A stretch of DNA of 15,903 nt, taken from assembly GCA_005880605.1 (NCBI GenBank), contig VBIS01000084.1, forward strand, positions 1 through 15,903, in the 5' to 3' direction. Made by a program: the position numbers and the translations under genes. This DNA comes from Chloroflexota bacterium (GTDB taxonomy: Bacteria > Chloroflexota > Dormibacteria > CF-121). This document shows positions 1 to 5,992 of this stretch, in pieces (the stretch's first letter is position 1; each line of letters starts with the position of its first letter). Below the pieces are notes generated by a model that was not told where the DNA came from, searched no databases, and worked only from the letters and a program-made list of their open reading frames with translations.

Positions 1-591
1 AAGAAGGACGACGAACGGACCCCGGGGCAGCGTCGCGCCGACGCGATGGTCGAGCTCGCCCGCCGGCCACTCGATGGCAACAGACTCGGTAGCACCGGTG
101 GCCAGCGGCCCCACCTCGTCATTACCGCCAGTGCCGAAACGCTAGCTGGGCTTCCCGGCGCGCCGCCGGCGCAGCTTGAAGGCGACGGGCCGATTCCAAT
201 CGAGACCGCACAGCGCCATGACTGCGACCCATCGGTCAGCTGGCTGCTCGGACGAGCGGAGCTGGAGAGCGAGACCAGCCACGCGCATCAACGGATCCCC
301 GCGCCCACTCGTCGCGCGCTCGTGGCTCGCGATCGCGGCTGTGTGGTCAACCATTGCAACCGGCCCTCGGCCTGGTGCGATGGGCACCACGTGGTGTGGT
401 GGACCCGAGGGGGAAAGACGGCGCTCGGCAACCTGGCGCTCGTGTGCGGGCGCCATCACCGCATGCTGCACGAGGAGGGCTGGACACTAGAACGAAAAGA
501 CGGCCGCTGGTTGGCCAGGCCACCCGATGGCCGGGTCCCGGCGAATGCGTCGGGCGTCAGTCTCCACCGGCCGCTAGTTTTGCGGGCTTAG
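1..591 (+). CDS. HNH endonuclease, 13E12/DUF222-type, C-terminal part (5' end outside window)
   Basis: The reading frame is open from the first base (KKDDERTPGQRRADAMVELA...), so the gene starts upstream of the window; the first in-window ATG at 46 lies inside a conserved stretch and is unlikely to be the true start. The visible part ends with a clear HNH nuclease fold: Cys-Val-Val-Asn-His-Cys, then WCDGHHVVWW, a GG-K-T turn, an Asn, and VCGRHHRMLHEEGW. This is the zinc-binding beta-beta-alpha-metal arrangement of HNH nucleases. The RTPGQRRADA...LA segment before it is typical of the DUF222/13E12 repeat family, which is abundant in Actinobacteria and related high-GC genomes and often multicopy. 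Biological role is usually unknown; DNA cleavage is the expected activity. It converges on the REC-HD-GYP gene with only 11 bases between the stop codons. Family assignment is confident, function is not. Confidence 0.85.
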   Translation, partial: KKDDERTPGQRRADAMVELARRPLDGNRLGSTGGQRPHLVITASAETLAGLPGAPPAQLEGDGPIPIETAQRHDCDPSVSWLLGRAELESETSHAHQRIPAPTRRALVARDRGCVVNHCNRPSAWCDGHHVVWWTRGGKTALGNLALVCGRHHRMLHEEGWTLERKDGRWLARPPDGRVPANASGVSLHRPLVLRA

Positions 592-602
592 TTAAGGGAT
601 CT

Positions 603-1607
603 TTAACCGGCGGTGTGCGCCTTGGGGAGCGACGTCGTATCGATCTCGTCGACCAGCCGCAGAAAGCGTTCGACAAGCGCAGCGTCCCACTGCTTGCCCT
701 CGCCCTGCCGGAGCGTGCGGATCACTTCTTCGCGAGGCCGCCGAGCGCGGTAGGGGCGATCGTTACTCATCGCCACGAAGGCATCGGCAATGGCAATAAT
801 CCGGGCGAACAAGGGGATGTCCTCGCCATCCAGCCCGTCAGGATAGCCGGCCCCGTCGACTCGTTCGTGATGGTGGCGGACCGCCGGCAAGACCTGCTCG
901 GCGCTCGGCAGGGCGGCGAGAATTTCTTCGCCCACGACCGGATGACGCTTCACCTGGCTGAATTCACCGGGGTCCAGACGGCCCTGCTTGGACAGCACGT
1001 CGACCGGAACGCTGACGGTGCCGACGTCGTGCAACAGCGCGGCCCGATACAACAGGGTGAGCTGGTCATCAGGTAACTCGAGGGCGGTGCCAAGCTGCAT
1101 TGCCCAATGGGCGACTTTTTCCGAAAGGCCGGCGCTGGTGTGGTCGCGGTCCTCCACGGCGCGCGCGAGCGTGACGACGACACTCTCGAGCTTATTGAGC
1201 TGGCGGTTGAGCCCGGCGATTCGAAGCTGAACTCGCACCAGCGCCAGCAACCGCGCGCGGTCGACTGGCTTGATGGCGATGTCGTCCGCGCCTGCCTGGA
1301 GAGCCCGCTCGCGCTGAACCTCGTCATCCCCCGACATCAGCAGCACCACCGGGATCTCGTTAGTGGCCGGCGCCTGCTTGATTGCCCGACAGACCTCAAA
1401 TCCCTCCATGTCCGGGAGCACCGCCTCGCAAAGGACGAGTTGGCACTCGTGCGCGGCAAGCGTGCGCAACGCCGCTGCCCCGTCGGCGGCCGTGATGACG
1501 CGATACCCCCCGCGCTCGAGCAGCGCACGCAGTTCTCGCTGGCTGGCCTCCTCGTCGTCGGCCACTAACACCGTCGGCCGTGGGTCCTGGCCTTCGGTCG
1601 CGCTCAC
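603..1607 (-). CDS. REC-HD-GYP protein (response-regulator-like cyclic-di-GMP phosphodiesterase, altered key residues)
   Basis: A 334-residue protein with an N-terminal receiver domain (about 12-128), a short helical linker, and a C-terminal HD-GYP domain (about 143-320). Intact HD-GYP marks are HD at 193-194, H222, HHHE at 245-248, DGAGYPDGL around 251-259, D275 and DRPYR at 283-287. This family normally hydrolyses cyclic di-GMP in the cytoplasm. Three positions differ from consensus. The phospho-acceptor aspartate of the receiver is E61 (LVLCEAVLPDMEG). The conserved helix-1 histidine (YTAGHS in many members) is L161. The lysine of HDxGK is T197. The receiver does keep the acidic pair D17/D18 and K113. 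The GTG start overlaps the stop of the upstream XRE-TPR gene as GTGA, implying translational coupling. Activity could be constitutive, altered or lost; domain identity is secure. Confidence 0.93.
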   Translation of the reverse strand: MSATEGQDPRPTVLVADDEEASQRELRALLERGGYRVITAADGAAALRTLAAHECQLVLCEAVLPDMEGFEVCRAIKQAPATNEIPVVLLMSGDDEVQRERALQAGADDIAIKPVDRARLLALVRVQLRIAGLNRQLNKLESVVVTLARAVEDRDHTSAGLSEKVAHWAMQLGTALELPDDQLTLLYRAALLHDVGTVSVPVDVLSKQGRLDPGEFSQVKRHPVVGEEILAALPSAEQVLPAVRHHHERVDGAGYPDGLDGEDIPLFARIIAIADAFVAMSNDRPYRARRPREEVIRTLRQGEGKQWDAALVERFLRLVDEIDTTSLPKAHTAG

Positions 1608-2890
1608 GTCTTGAGGAGCGCCGGCAGCTTGGCGAAGTCGCGCTCGGCCGCCATGCGCATGACGGCGAAGGCGCGGTCCTGCTCCCCACGGTGGCGCAAC
1701 ACCTCGGCGTACATGGCGCAGACCTCGCTGAGCTTTCCGGCGGCCTGTCGATCAAGCAGCATTTTGGCCGCCGTCCGGAAGCGACGATCGGCGAGCACCG
1801 GGTGACCGAGCCGTTCCGCGGCGGCGCCCTCGACCGCGGCCGAAAGGGCCTGGTGCACGTGGTCTTGCGAGCGTTCCGCGGCGCGCTGACTCTCCCGAGC
1901 GAGCTGCATGGCGTCATCATGCTTTCCGGTGTCGAGGGCGTAGCGGGCGAGCGCCCCGGCGGCCACGCCGATTTCAAAATCGTCCGAGAGCTCCCGGGCG
2001 CGCGCAAGGCAGCGCGACTGGGCATCCCAGGCTGCCGCCAGCCGACCAGCGGCGTAGTGGACATCACCGATGTTGTTGAGGATCCGATTGGCCGCACGCT
2101 CCTGCTTGATACGGGCGTGGATCTCGAGCGCGCGATTGCAGTGCTCGATCGCCTCGTCGAAGAGGCCTTTGGCCCGGGCGGTGACGCCCAGCGACATGTG
2201 CGCATTGGCGATTCGGAACAGGCTCTCGGCGTCGGTTGCGGCCTCCAGTGCCTGAAGCGAAAATTGATGCGCCTGTTCCAGCTGTCCCATGCCCCAGCAG
2301 GAGCGGCCGAGGTTGGTCAGCACCCGAGCTCGCTGTGCCGGATCGGCGTGTTTGGCGCGGTCCAGCCAGAGCAGGGCGCGCCGACCAGCCTCGACGGCGA
2401 AGTTGAACTGTTCTTGCTCGTTGAGCACCGTGGCAATTTCCGTGTAGATGGCGCCGTTCAGCTCCGGGTCGTCGGGGGGCGCGTCGGCGGCGGCCGTCTG
2501 GAGTGCGATGAGCGCCTCGGGCAGCCGCTCGAGCGCGTCGAGCGCCATGCCGCGGATCCGCTGTAGGTCGGCGCGCTCGTTGGCGGTTCGAGCGACCGGT
2601 CCAGCCTCATCGAGCAGGGCGAGGGCGTGGGCCGGTTCTTTGGCCTTGACCGCGAGCTCGGCGCTCTTGCGCAGGTAGGTGAGCTCCAGCGGTGAGTGAT
2701 CGCCGGTGAAGTGGCCGAGCGGCAAACCGAGGCGCTCTGCGATCAGGCGGAGCTTGGCGAGCGAAGGCGTGGCCCGATTGCACTCGACCTGGCTGATAAA
2801 TCCCTTGGTCGCCACCCCGCGGGCGAGCTGTTCCTGCGTCAGTCCGCGAGCCAGCCGTGCTTGTCGAAGACGCTCCCCGACCGAGTTCAT
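1604..2890 (-). CDS. XRE-family HTH transcriptional regulator with TPR array (RRNPP-like architecture)
   Basis: A 428-residue protein. Residues about 5-60 form an XRE/Cro-type helix-turn-helix (RLRQARLARGLTQEQLA... then GFISQVECNRATPSL... AERLGLPLGHF). Residues about 65-415 are a run of tetratricopeptide-like helical hairpins with repeated A-x-x-x-A/G and Y/L-x-x-A-L signatures, for example FSLQALEAA, SLGVTARAKGLFDEAIEHCN and NNIGDVHYAAGRLAAAW. An N-terminal HTH plus about nine TPR units at this length matches NprR of Bacillus in plan; such TPR domains bind short imported peptides. Homology to NprR itself cannot be established by eye. The ATG at 2890 lies about 12 bases from a TATACT box and has no Shine-Dalgarno, so the message may be nearly leaderless. 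It is divergent from the micro-peptide gene at 3013-3093 and translationally coupled to the REC-HD-GYP gene. Alternatively it is an orphan XRE-TPR regulator sensing a protein or metabolite. Confidence 0.9.
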   Translation of the reverse strand: MNSVGERLRQARLARGLTQEQLARGVATKGFISQVECNRATPSLAKLRLIAERLGLPLGHFTGDHSPLELTYLRKSAELAVKAKEPAHALALLDEAGPVARTANERADLQRIRGMALDALERLPEALIALQTAAADAPPDDPELNGAIYTEIATVLNEQEQFNFAVEAGRRALLWLDRAKHADPAQRARVLTNLGRSCWGMGQLEQAHQFSLQALEAATDAESLFRIANAHMSLGVTARAKGLFDEAIEHCNRALEIHARIKQERAANRILNNIGDVHYAAGRLAAAWDAQSRCLARARELSDDFEIGVAAGALARYALDTGKHDDAMQLARESQRAAERSQDHVHQALSAAVEGAAAERLGHPVLADRRFRTAAKMLLDRQAAGKLSEVCAMYAEVLRHRGEQDRAFAVMRMAAERDFAKLPALLKT

Positions 2891-2894
2891 AAAT

Positions 2895-2909
2895 CTATAA
2901 GGAGTATAG
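2895..2909 (-). promoter_or_regulatory. Putative XRE-TPR promoter -10 with overlapping 15-bp palindrome
   Basis: On the minus strand TATACT (2903-2908) matches the -10 consensus at five of six bases and lies 12 bases before the ATG at 2890. The -35 region (around 2926-2932) is weak. The same stretch is an inverted repeat, CTATA-AGGAG-TATAG, that overlaps the -10 box. An HTH dimer bound here would block the gene's own transcription, so it is a natural autoregulatory operator candidate. A second AGTATA (2932-2937) lies 28 bases away. Function is inferred. Confidence 0.45.
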
Positions 2910-2937
2910 CCCCACTACACCACAGGTCGAAAGTATA

Positions 2938-2966
2938 TTGACAATGAGTGCACTGGGTGTTAAATT
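2938..2966 (+). promoter_or_regulatory. Sigma-70-like promoter of the micro-peptide gene
   Basis: TTGACA at 2938-2943 is a perfect -35 consensus. After a 17-base spacer TAAATT at 2961-2966 matches the -10 consensus at four of six bases. Transcription should start near 2973, giving a leader of about 40 bases before the ATG at 3013. The spacer contains the perfect 8-bp palindrome AGTGCACT (2947-2954), a possible operator half or full site. The promoter is back to back with that of the XRE-TPR gene. Confidence 0.65.
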
Positions 2967-3012
2967 TCCGGCCAATCGGTCGGAGCACCTGCTGCCGTCA
3001 AGGAGCATGCTC

Positions 3013-3093
3013 ATGAACCGGTTCATCGCTCTGCTCGTCTCCGTCGCTGCCGTCGTGCTCGCCGTCGCCGACTCGCTGCCAGGAGGTCACTAA
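3013..3093 (+). CDS. Small exported peptide, candidate signalling pro-peptide (26 aa)
   Basis: An unrecognised micro-gene: ATG AAC CGG TTC ... CAC TAA. The product has a short positive N-terminus (MNR), a hydrophobic core of about 16 residues (FIALLVSVAAVVLAVA), and the polar tail DSLPGGH. AVA before the tail fits the A-x-A rule for signal peptidase I, so cleavage would release the heptapeptide DSLPGGH. AAGGAG at 3000-3005 lies 7 bases before the ATG, an excellent Shine-Dalgarno. In-frame ATGs at 3007 (only 1 base from the SD) and 2944 (inside the promoter, no SD) are less likely. With promoter and terminator it forms a roughly 170-base monocistronic unit, divergent from an XRE-TPR regulator. 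That context resembles the precursor genes of RRNPP peptide pheromones such as PapR and NprX. Alternatives are a small membrane toxin, a leader peptide or a regulatory membrane peptide. The gene's reality is fairly well supported; the signalling role is inference. Confidence 0.65.
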   Translation: MNRFIALLVSVAAVVLAVADSLPGGH

Positions 3094-3115
3094 CCAGGTT
3101 CCGGGGGTTTTGGAC

Positions 3116-3146
3116 GGGCGCTTGCCGCGGGCAAGCGCCCTTTCTT
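3116..3146 (+). terminator. Rho-independent terminator of the micro-peptide gene
   Basis: A perfect 10-bp stem, GGGCGCTTGC (3116-3125) with GCAAGCGCCC (3131-3140), and a 5-base loop (CGCGG, whose ends can also pair), followed at once by TTTCTT. It lies 22 bases after the micro-gene stop. On the minus strand the hairpin is not followed by a T tract, so it mainly serves plus-strand transcription, although the hairpin could also protect the 3' end of the UPF0182 transcript. Confidence 0.85.
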
Positions 3147-3175
3147 ATCCAGGCCGGTGGGCCGGTGGGTTTCGC

Positions 3176-5992
3176 TTAGGGCGAGGCTTTGGGGGAGGCG
3201 CTGGGTGACGCCGACGCCGACGGCGATTGCAGGGCAGCCAGCTGATTCAGGATGCTCCCAACGGTCTGGATTTCCTTGGCGTAGGTGGTGAAATCGCCGT
3301 TCTTCAAGGCGGCCTGCGCCGCGTCGTAGTGCGTCTTCGCCTGGGCGATCAACTGGGCGACCGTGCCACTCGGGCTCGGGCCCGTGGGGGCGGAGGGGGT
3401 TGCATTCCCAAGCAGGGCCGCCAGCGCCTTGTCCAGCGTGTCTTCCATCACCACGTTCTGGCCCGTCGCGACGATAACTTTCTTGAGTTGTGGTTTCGCG
3501 ACGTTGGTGGCCTCCAGGTACACGGGCTCGATATAGAGCAATGAGGTCTCGATAGGCAAGACGAGCAGGTTGCCACGGATCACGCTCGATCCCGCGGCAT
3601 TCAGCAGCGCGAATTGCGACTTGATCAGGGGCGCCTGGTCGATGTTGGCTTCCACCTGCTGCGGGCCGACGACCAGGCTGTCTTTGGGGAAGCGGAAATC
3701 GAAGAGGGTGCCGTAGTCGGGCTGATCCGAGCGTGCCGCCAGGTAGGCGATCATGTTGGTCTTGCCGTTGGGCGTGTAGGGCAGGATGGTGAGGAACTCT
3801 TCCTTGGGCTCGCCGGGGAGCCGGCTGATGACATAGAAGGGCCGAATCGGCGAAGCGGTGCCGCCCTGCGCCAGATTTTCCTTGGCGACATTCCACAGAT
3901 CCGACCGGAGGTAGAAAACCGTCGGGTCCGTCATGTGGAAGTAGGTGAAGCGCTCTGCCTGCCGGTTGAATAGATCGCGCGGATAACGAATGTGAGCCTG
4001 CAGGCCGGCAGGCATCGTACTGAACGGCTTGAAGAGTCCGGGAAAGATCGAGGCGTAGGTGTTGGCAACCGCGTCCTTGGTGTCGATCTGATAGAAGGTC
4101 GTGGTCCCGGTATAGGCGTCGACCACCACTTTGACGGAGTTGCGCGCGTAGTTGACCCCCGTCAAGGGACCGCCGTCCTCGGGCGGCATCTCACTGTAGG
4201 GGTACTGGTCCGTAACCGTGAACCCGTCCAGGATCCAGTAGACGTGTCCATCGACGACGGCGACGTAGGGATCCTGGTCGAACTGGAGGAACGGCGCCAG
4301 CGCCGTGACACGATCCAGGACGGCGCGGTTGAACAACACTTGCGTCTGCGAAGTCAGCTGCGGGCTGATCAGCAGGTTGACGTCGCCAAAGCGAATGGCG
4401 AAGGCCAGGCTCCGCAGTGCCGAGGACAACGGCACGCCGCTTGTGCCCTTCCACTGGGTGTACTGGTCGGTGGCGAACGGGTAATCGAACTCCGGCTGCT
4501 TGGAGTCGGTCAACACGTAGTTCGTGGTGTGGCGGCCAAAGTAGACGCCGGCCTGCGTGACCGGGGGCACGCCGGCCGGTGGGATGTCCTGGAGGGTCAG
4601 GACGGGATCGCCCTGGGTGGTGGCCTGGTTAGCGCGCGCCGCGACCACGCCGTAGCCGTGGGTGTACTGCAGCTTGAGCGCGACCCAGGTATTGGCCGGC
4701 ACCTTGTCGGGGTTCAGCTCCCGCGCGGCGAGCAAGAGCTGCAGGTACTGGCTACCCAGCTGGTAGCGGTCGACCGCGACTTCGTTCGGATAGAACTGGT
4801 AGTAGGTGCACAGGCTCTGGAGGTTCTCCAGCGTGTAGGGGAGCGCCAGTTGTGGATCCCAGAGACGTGCATTCTGGACCGTTTGCGGATTGTTCGCCAC
4901 CTTGTCGGCGGTCAGTGTGTCCTGAGGCGTGAAGGGCCGGTCGGCGATGGTGGTGAGCCCGTAGGCCTGTCGAGTGAAGTCGATCTGGTTTTTGATGTAC
5001 GGCGCCTCGCGCGACAGTTCGCTCGGCGCGACCTGGAACCGCTGGACGACGCCCGGAAAGACGACAAGAAGAATAAACGCTGCACCCAGCCAGGCGACGA
5101 GCGCCGCCGACAGCACGACCAGTCGGGCCCCCACGGCGTTGATCACCAGACCGGCGGCAATCAGCACCATGAGCACCGTCATGATCCAGTAGGCGGGGAT
5201 GCGGGCGGCGACGTCGGCATAGCCGATGCCGTAGACGAAGCCCCGCTTGCTGAGCAGCAGCTCGTAGATGTCGAGCCGGTAATGGACGGCGAGCAGGAGG
5301 GCAAAGGCCGCCGCCAGCACAGTGACATGCCTGATCGCTCTGGCGGGCAAGGCGAAATTCTGCAAATTGGCCCGGGAGGCATAGACGCCGCCCACGATGA
5401 GCATCATGAGGATCACGACCCACAGCAGCCAGCCCCACACGAATCGATAGAACGGAAGACTAAAGACGTAAAACGAAACGTCCTTATGCCAGATCGGATC
5501 CTGGACGTTGAACGGCTTCTGATTGAGGAAGGCCAGGATCGTCTGCCATGATCCGGCGGCGACACGGCCGAACAGCAGGCCGAGCAAGAAGACGGCGAGC
5601 AGCGCCAGGATGGTTGACGGCGCCGTCAGCGGTCGCTGGCGAATCCCGATCGACGAGAGCCGGCGGCCGGTGTTGGAATTAAGCGCCAGCAGGACATTCG
5701 CGCCGCCGATGATCCAGAAGACGATGGCGAAAATAAAGAAAGACCAAATCTGAGCGCTAAAACGCGTCCCGAATACGCCGCCGTAGCCGAGCGCCCGGAA
5801 CCACAGGTAGTCCGTATAGAGCGTCGCAAACGGCTTGAGCAGGAACAGGATCAGCAGACCCAGCGCGATCGCGATGATCCAGAAGACGCCCCGTCGCGAG
5901 ACACGGATGGTGGGGAAGCTCGGCTCGGTCGGGAGGCGTCCGAAGGGTGATTCTCCGCCCTGGAAGAATCCGCCTGGGGGGCGTCTAGACAC
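3176..5992 (-). CDS. UPF0182 family multi-pass membrane protein
   Basis: A large membrane protein of the UPF0182 family (COG1615), common in Actinobacteria, Chloroflexota and Cyanobacteria; its function is unknown. The N-terminal third has about seven hydrophobic segments: VFWIIAIALGLLILFLL, FFIFAIVFWIIGGANVLLAL, ILALLAVFLLGLLFG, WLLWVVILMMLIVGGVY, VLAAAFALLLAV, WIMTVLMVLIAAGLVI and VVLSAALVAWLGAAFILLVV. The TDYLWFRALGYGGVF motif after the first is characteristic. A large presumably extracytoplasmic domain follows (typical YTHGYGVVAARAN, FGRHTTNYV, NYARNSVKVVVDAYTG, FFPKDS-like PKDSLVVGPQQVEANIDQ). The C-terminus is low-complexity Ser/Pro/Ala. The frame is open upstream to an ATG at 6121, but that would overlap eno by 137 bases; the GTG at 5992, overlapping eno by 8 bases, gives about 938 residues and is preferred. 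It is last in the fmdB-like/eno/UPF0182 set. Confidence 0.88.
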   Translation of the reverse strand: MSRRPPGGFFQGGESPFGRLPTEPSFPTIRVSRRGVFWIIAIALGLLILFLLKPFATLYTDYLWFRALGYGGVFGTRFSAQIWSFFIFAIVFWIIGGANVLLALNSNTGRRLSSIGIRQRPLTAPSTILALLAVFLLGLLFGRVAAGSWQTILAFLNQKPFNVQDPIWHKDVSFYVFSLPFYRFVWGWLLWVVILMMLIVGGVYASRANLQNFALPARAIRHVTVLAAAFALLLAVHYRLDIYELLLSKRGFVYGIGYADVAARIPAYWIMTVLMVLIAAGLVINAVGARLVVLSAALVAWLGAAFILLVVFPGVVQRFQVAPSELSREAPYIKNQIDFTRQAYGLTTIADRPFTPQDTLTADKVANNPQTVQNARLWDPQLALPYTLENLQSLCTYYQFYPNEVAVDRYQLGSQYLQLLLAARELNPDKVPANTWVALKLQYTHGYGVVAARANQATTQGDPVLTLQDIPPAGVPPVTQAGVYFGRHTTNYVLTDSKQPEFDYPFATDQYTQWKGTSGVPLSSALRSLAFAIRFGDVNLLISPQLTSQTQVLFNRAVLDRVTALAPFLQFDQDPYVAVVDGHVYWILDGFTVTDQYPYSEMPPEDGGPLTGVNYARNSVKVVVDAYTGTTTFYQIDTKDAVANTYASIFPGLFKPFSTMPAGLQAHIRYPRDLFNRQAERFTYFHMTDPTVFYLRSDLWNVAKENLAQGGTASPIRPFYVISRLPGEPKEEFLTILPYTPNGKTNMIAYLAARSDQPDYGTLFDFRFPKDSLVVGPQQVEANIDQAPLIKSQFALLNAAGSSVIRGNLLVLPIETSLLYIEPVYLEATNVAKPQLKKVIVATGQNVVMEDTLDKALAALLGNATPSAPTGPSPSGTVAQLIAQAKTHYDAAQAALKNGDFTTYAKEIQTVGSILNQLAALQSPSASASPSASPKASP

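Noticed and set aside
586..606. GTTAA ... TTAAC inverted repeat between HNH and HD-GYP stops
   Set aside because: Only 5 bp of stem, A/T pairs, no T tract; too weak to call.
354..1076. 240-codon plus-strand frame spanning the HNH end and part of the HD-GYP gene
   Set aside because: It overlaps two well-supported genes in other frames and has no recognisable features.
2944..3093. Longer 49-codon version of the micro-peptide starting at ATG 2944
   Set aside because: The start lies inside the -35/-10 spacer and has no Shine-Dalgarno, whereas ATG 3013 has an ideal one and begins a normal signal-peptide N-terminus.
3992..5551. 519-codon open frame on the plus strand
   Set aside because: It lies fully antisense to the UPF0182 gene, whose family motifs and membrane segments are clear; long antisense frames are expected in such high-GC DNA.
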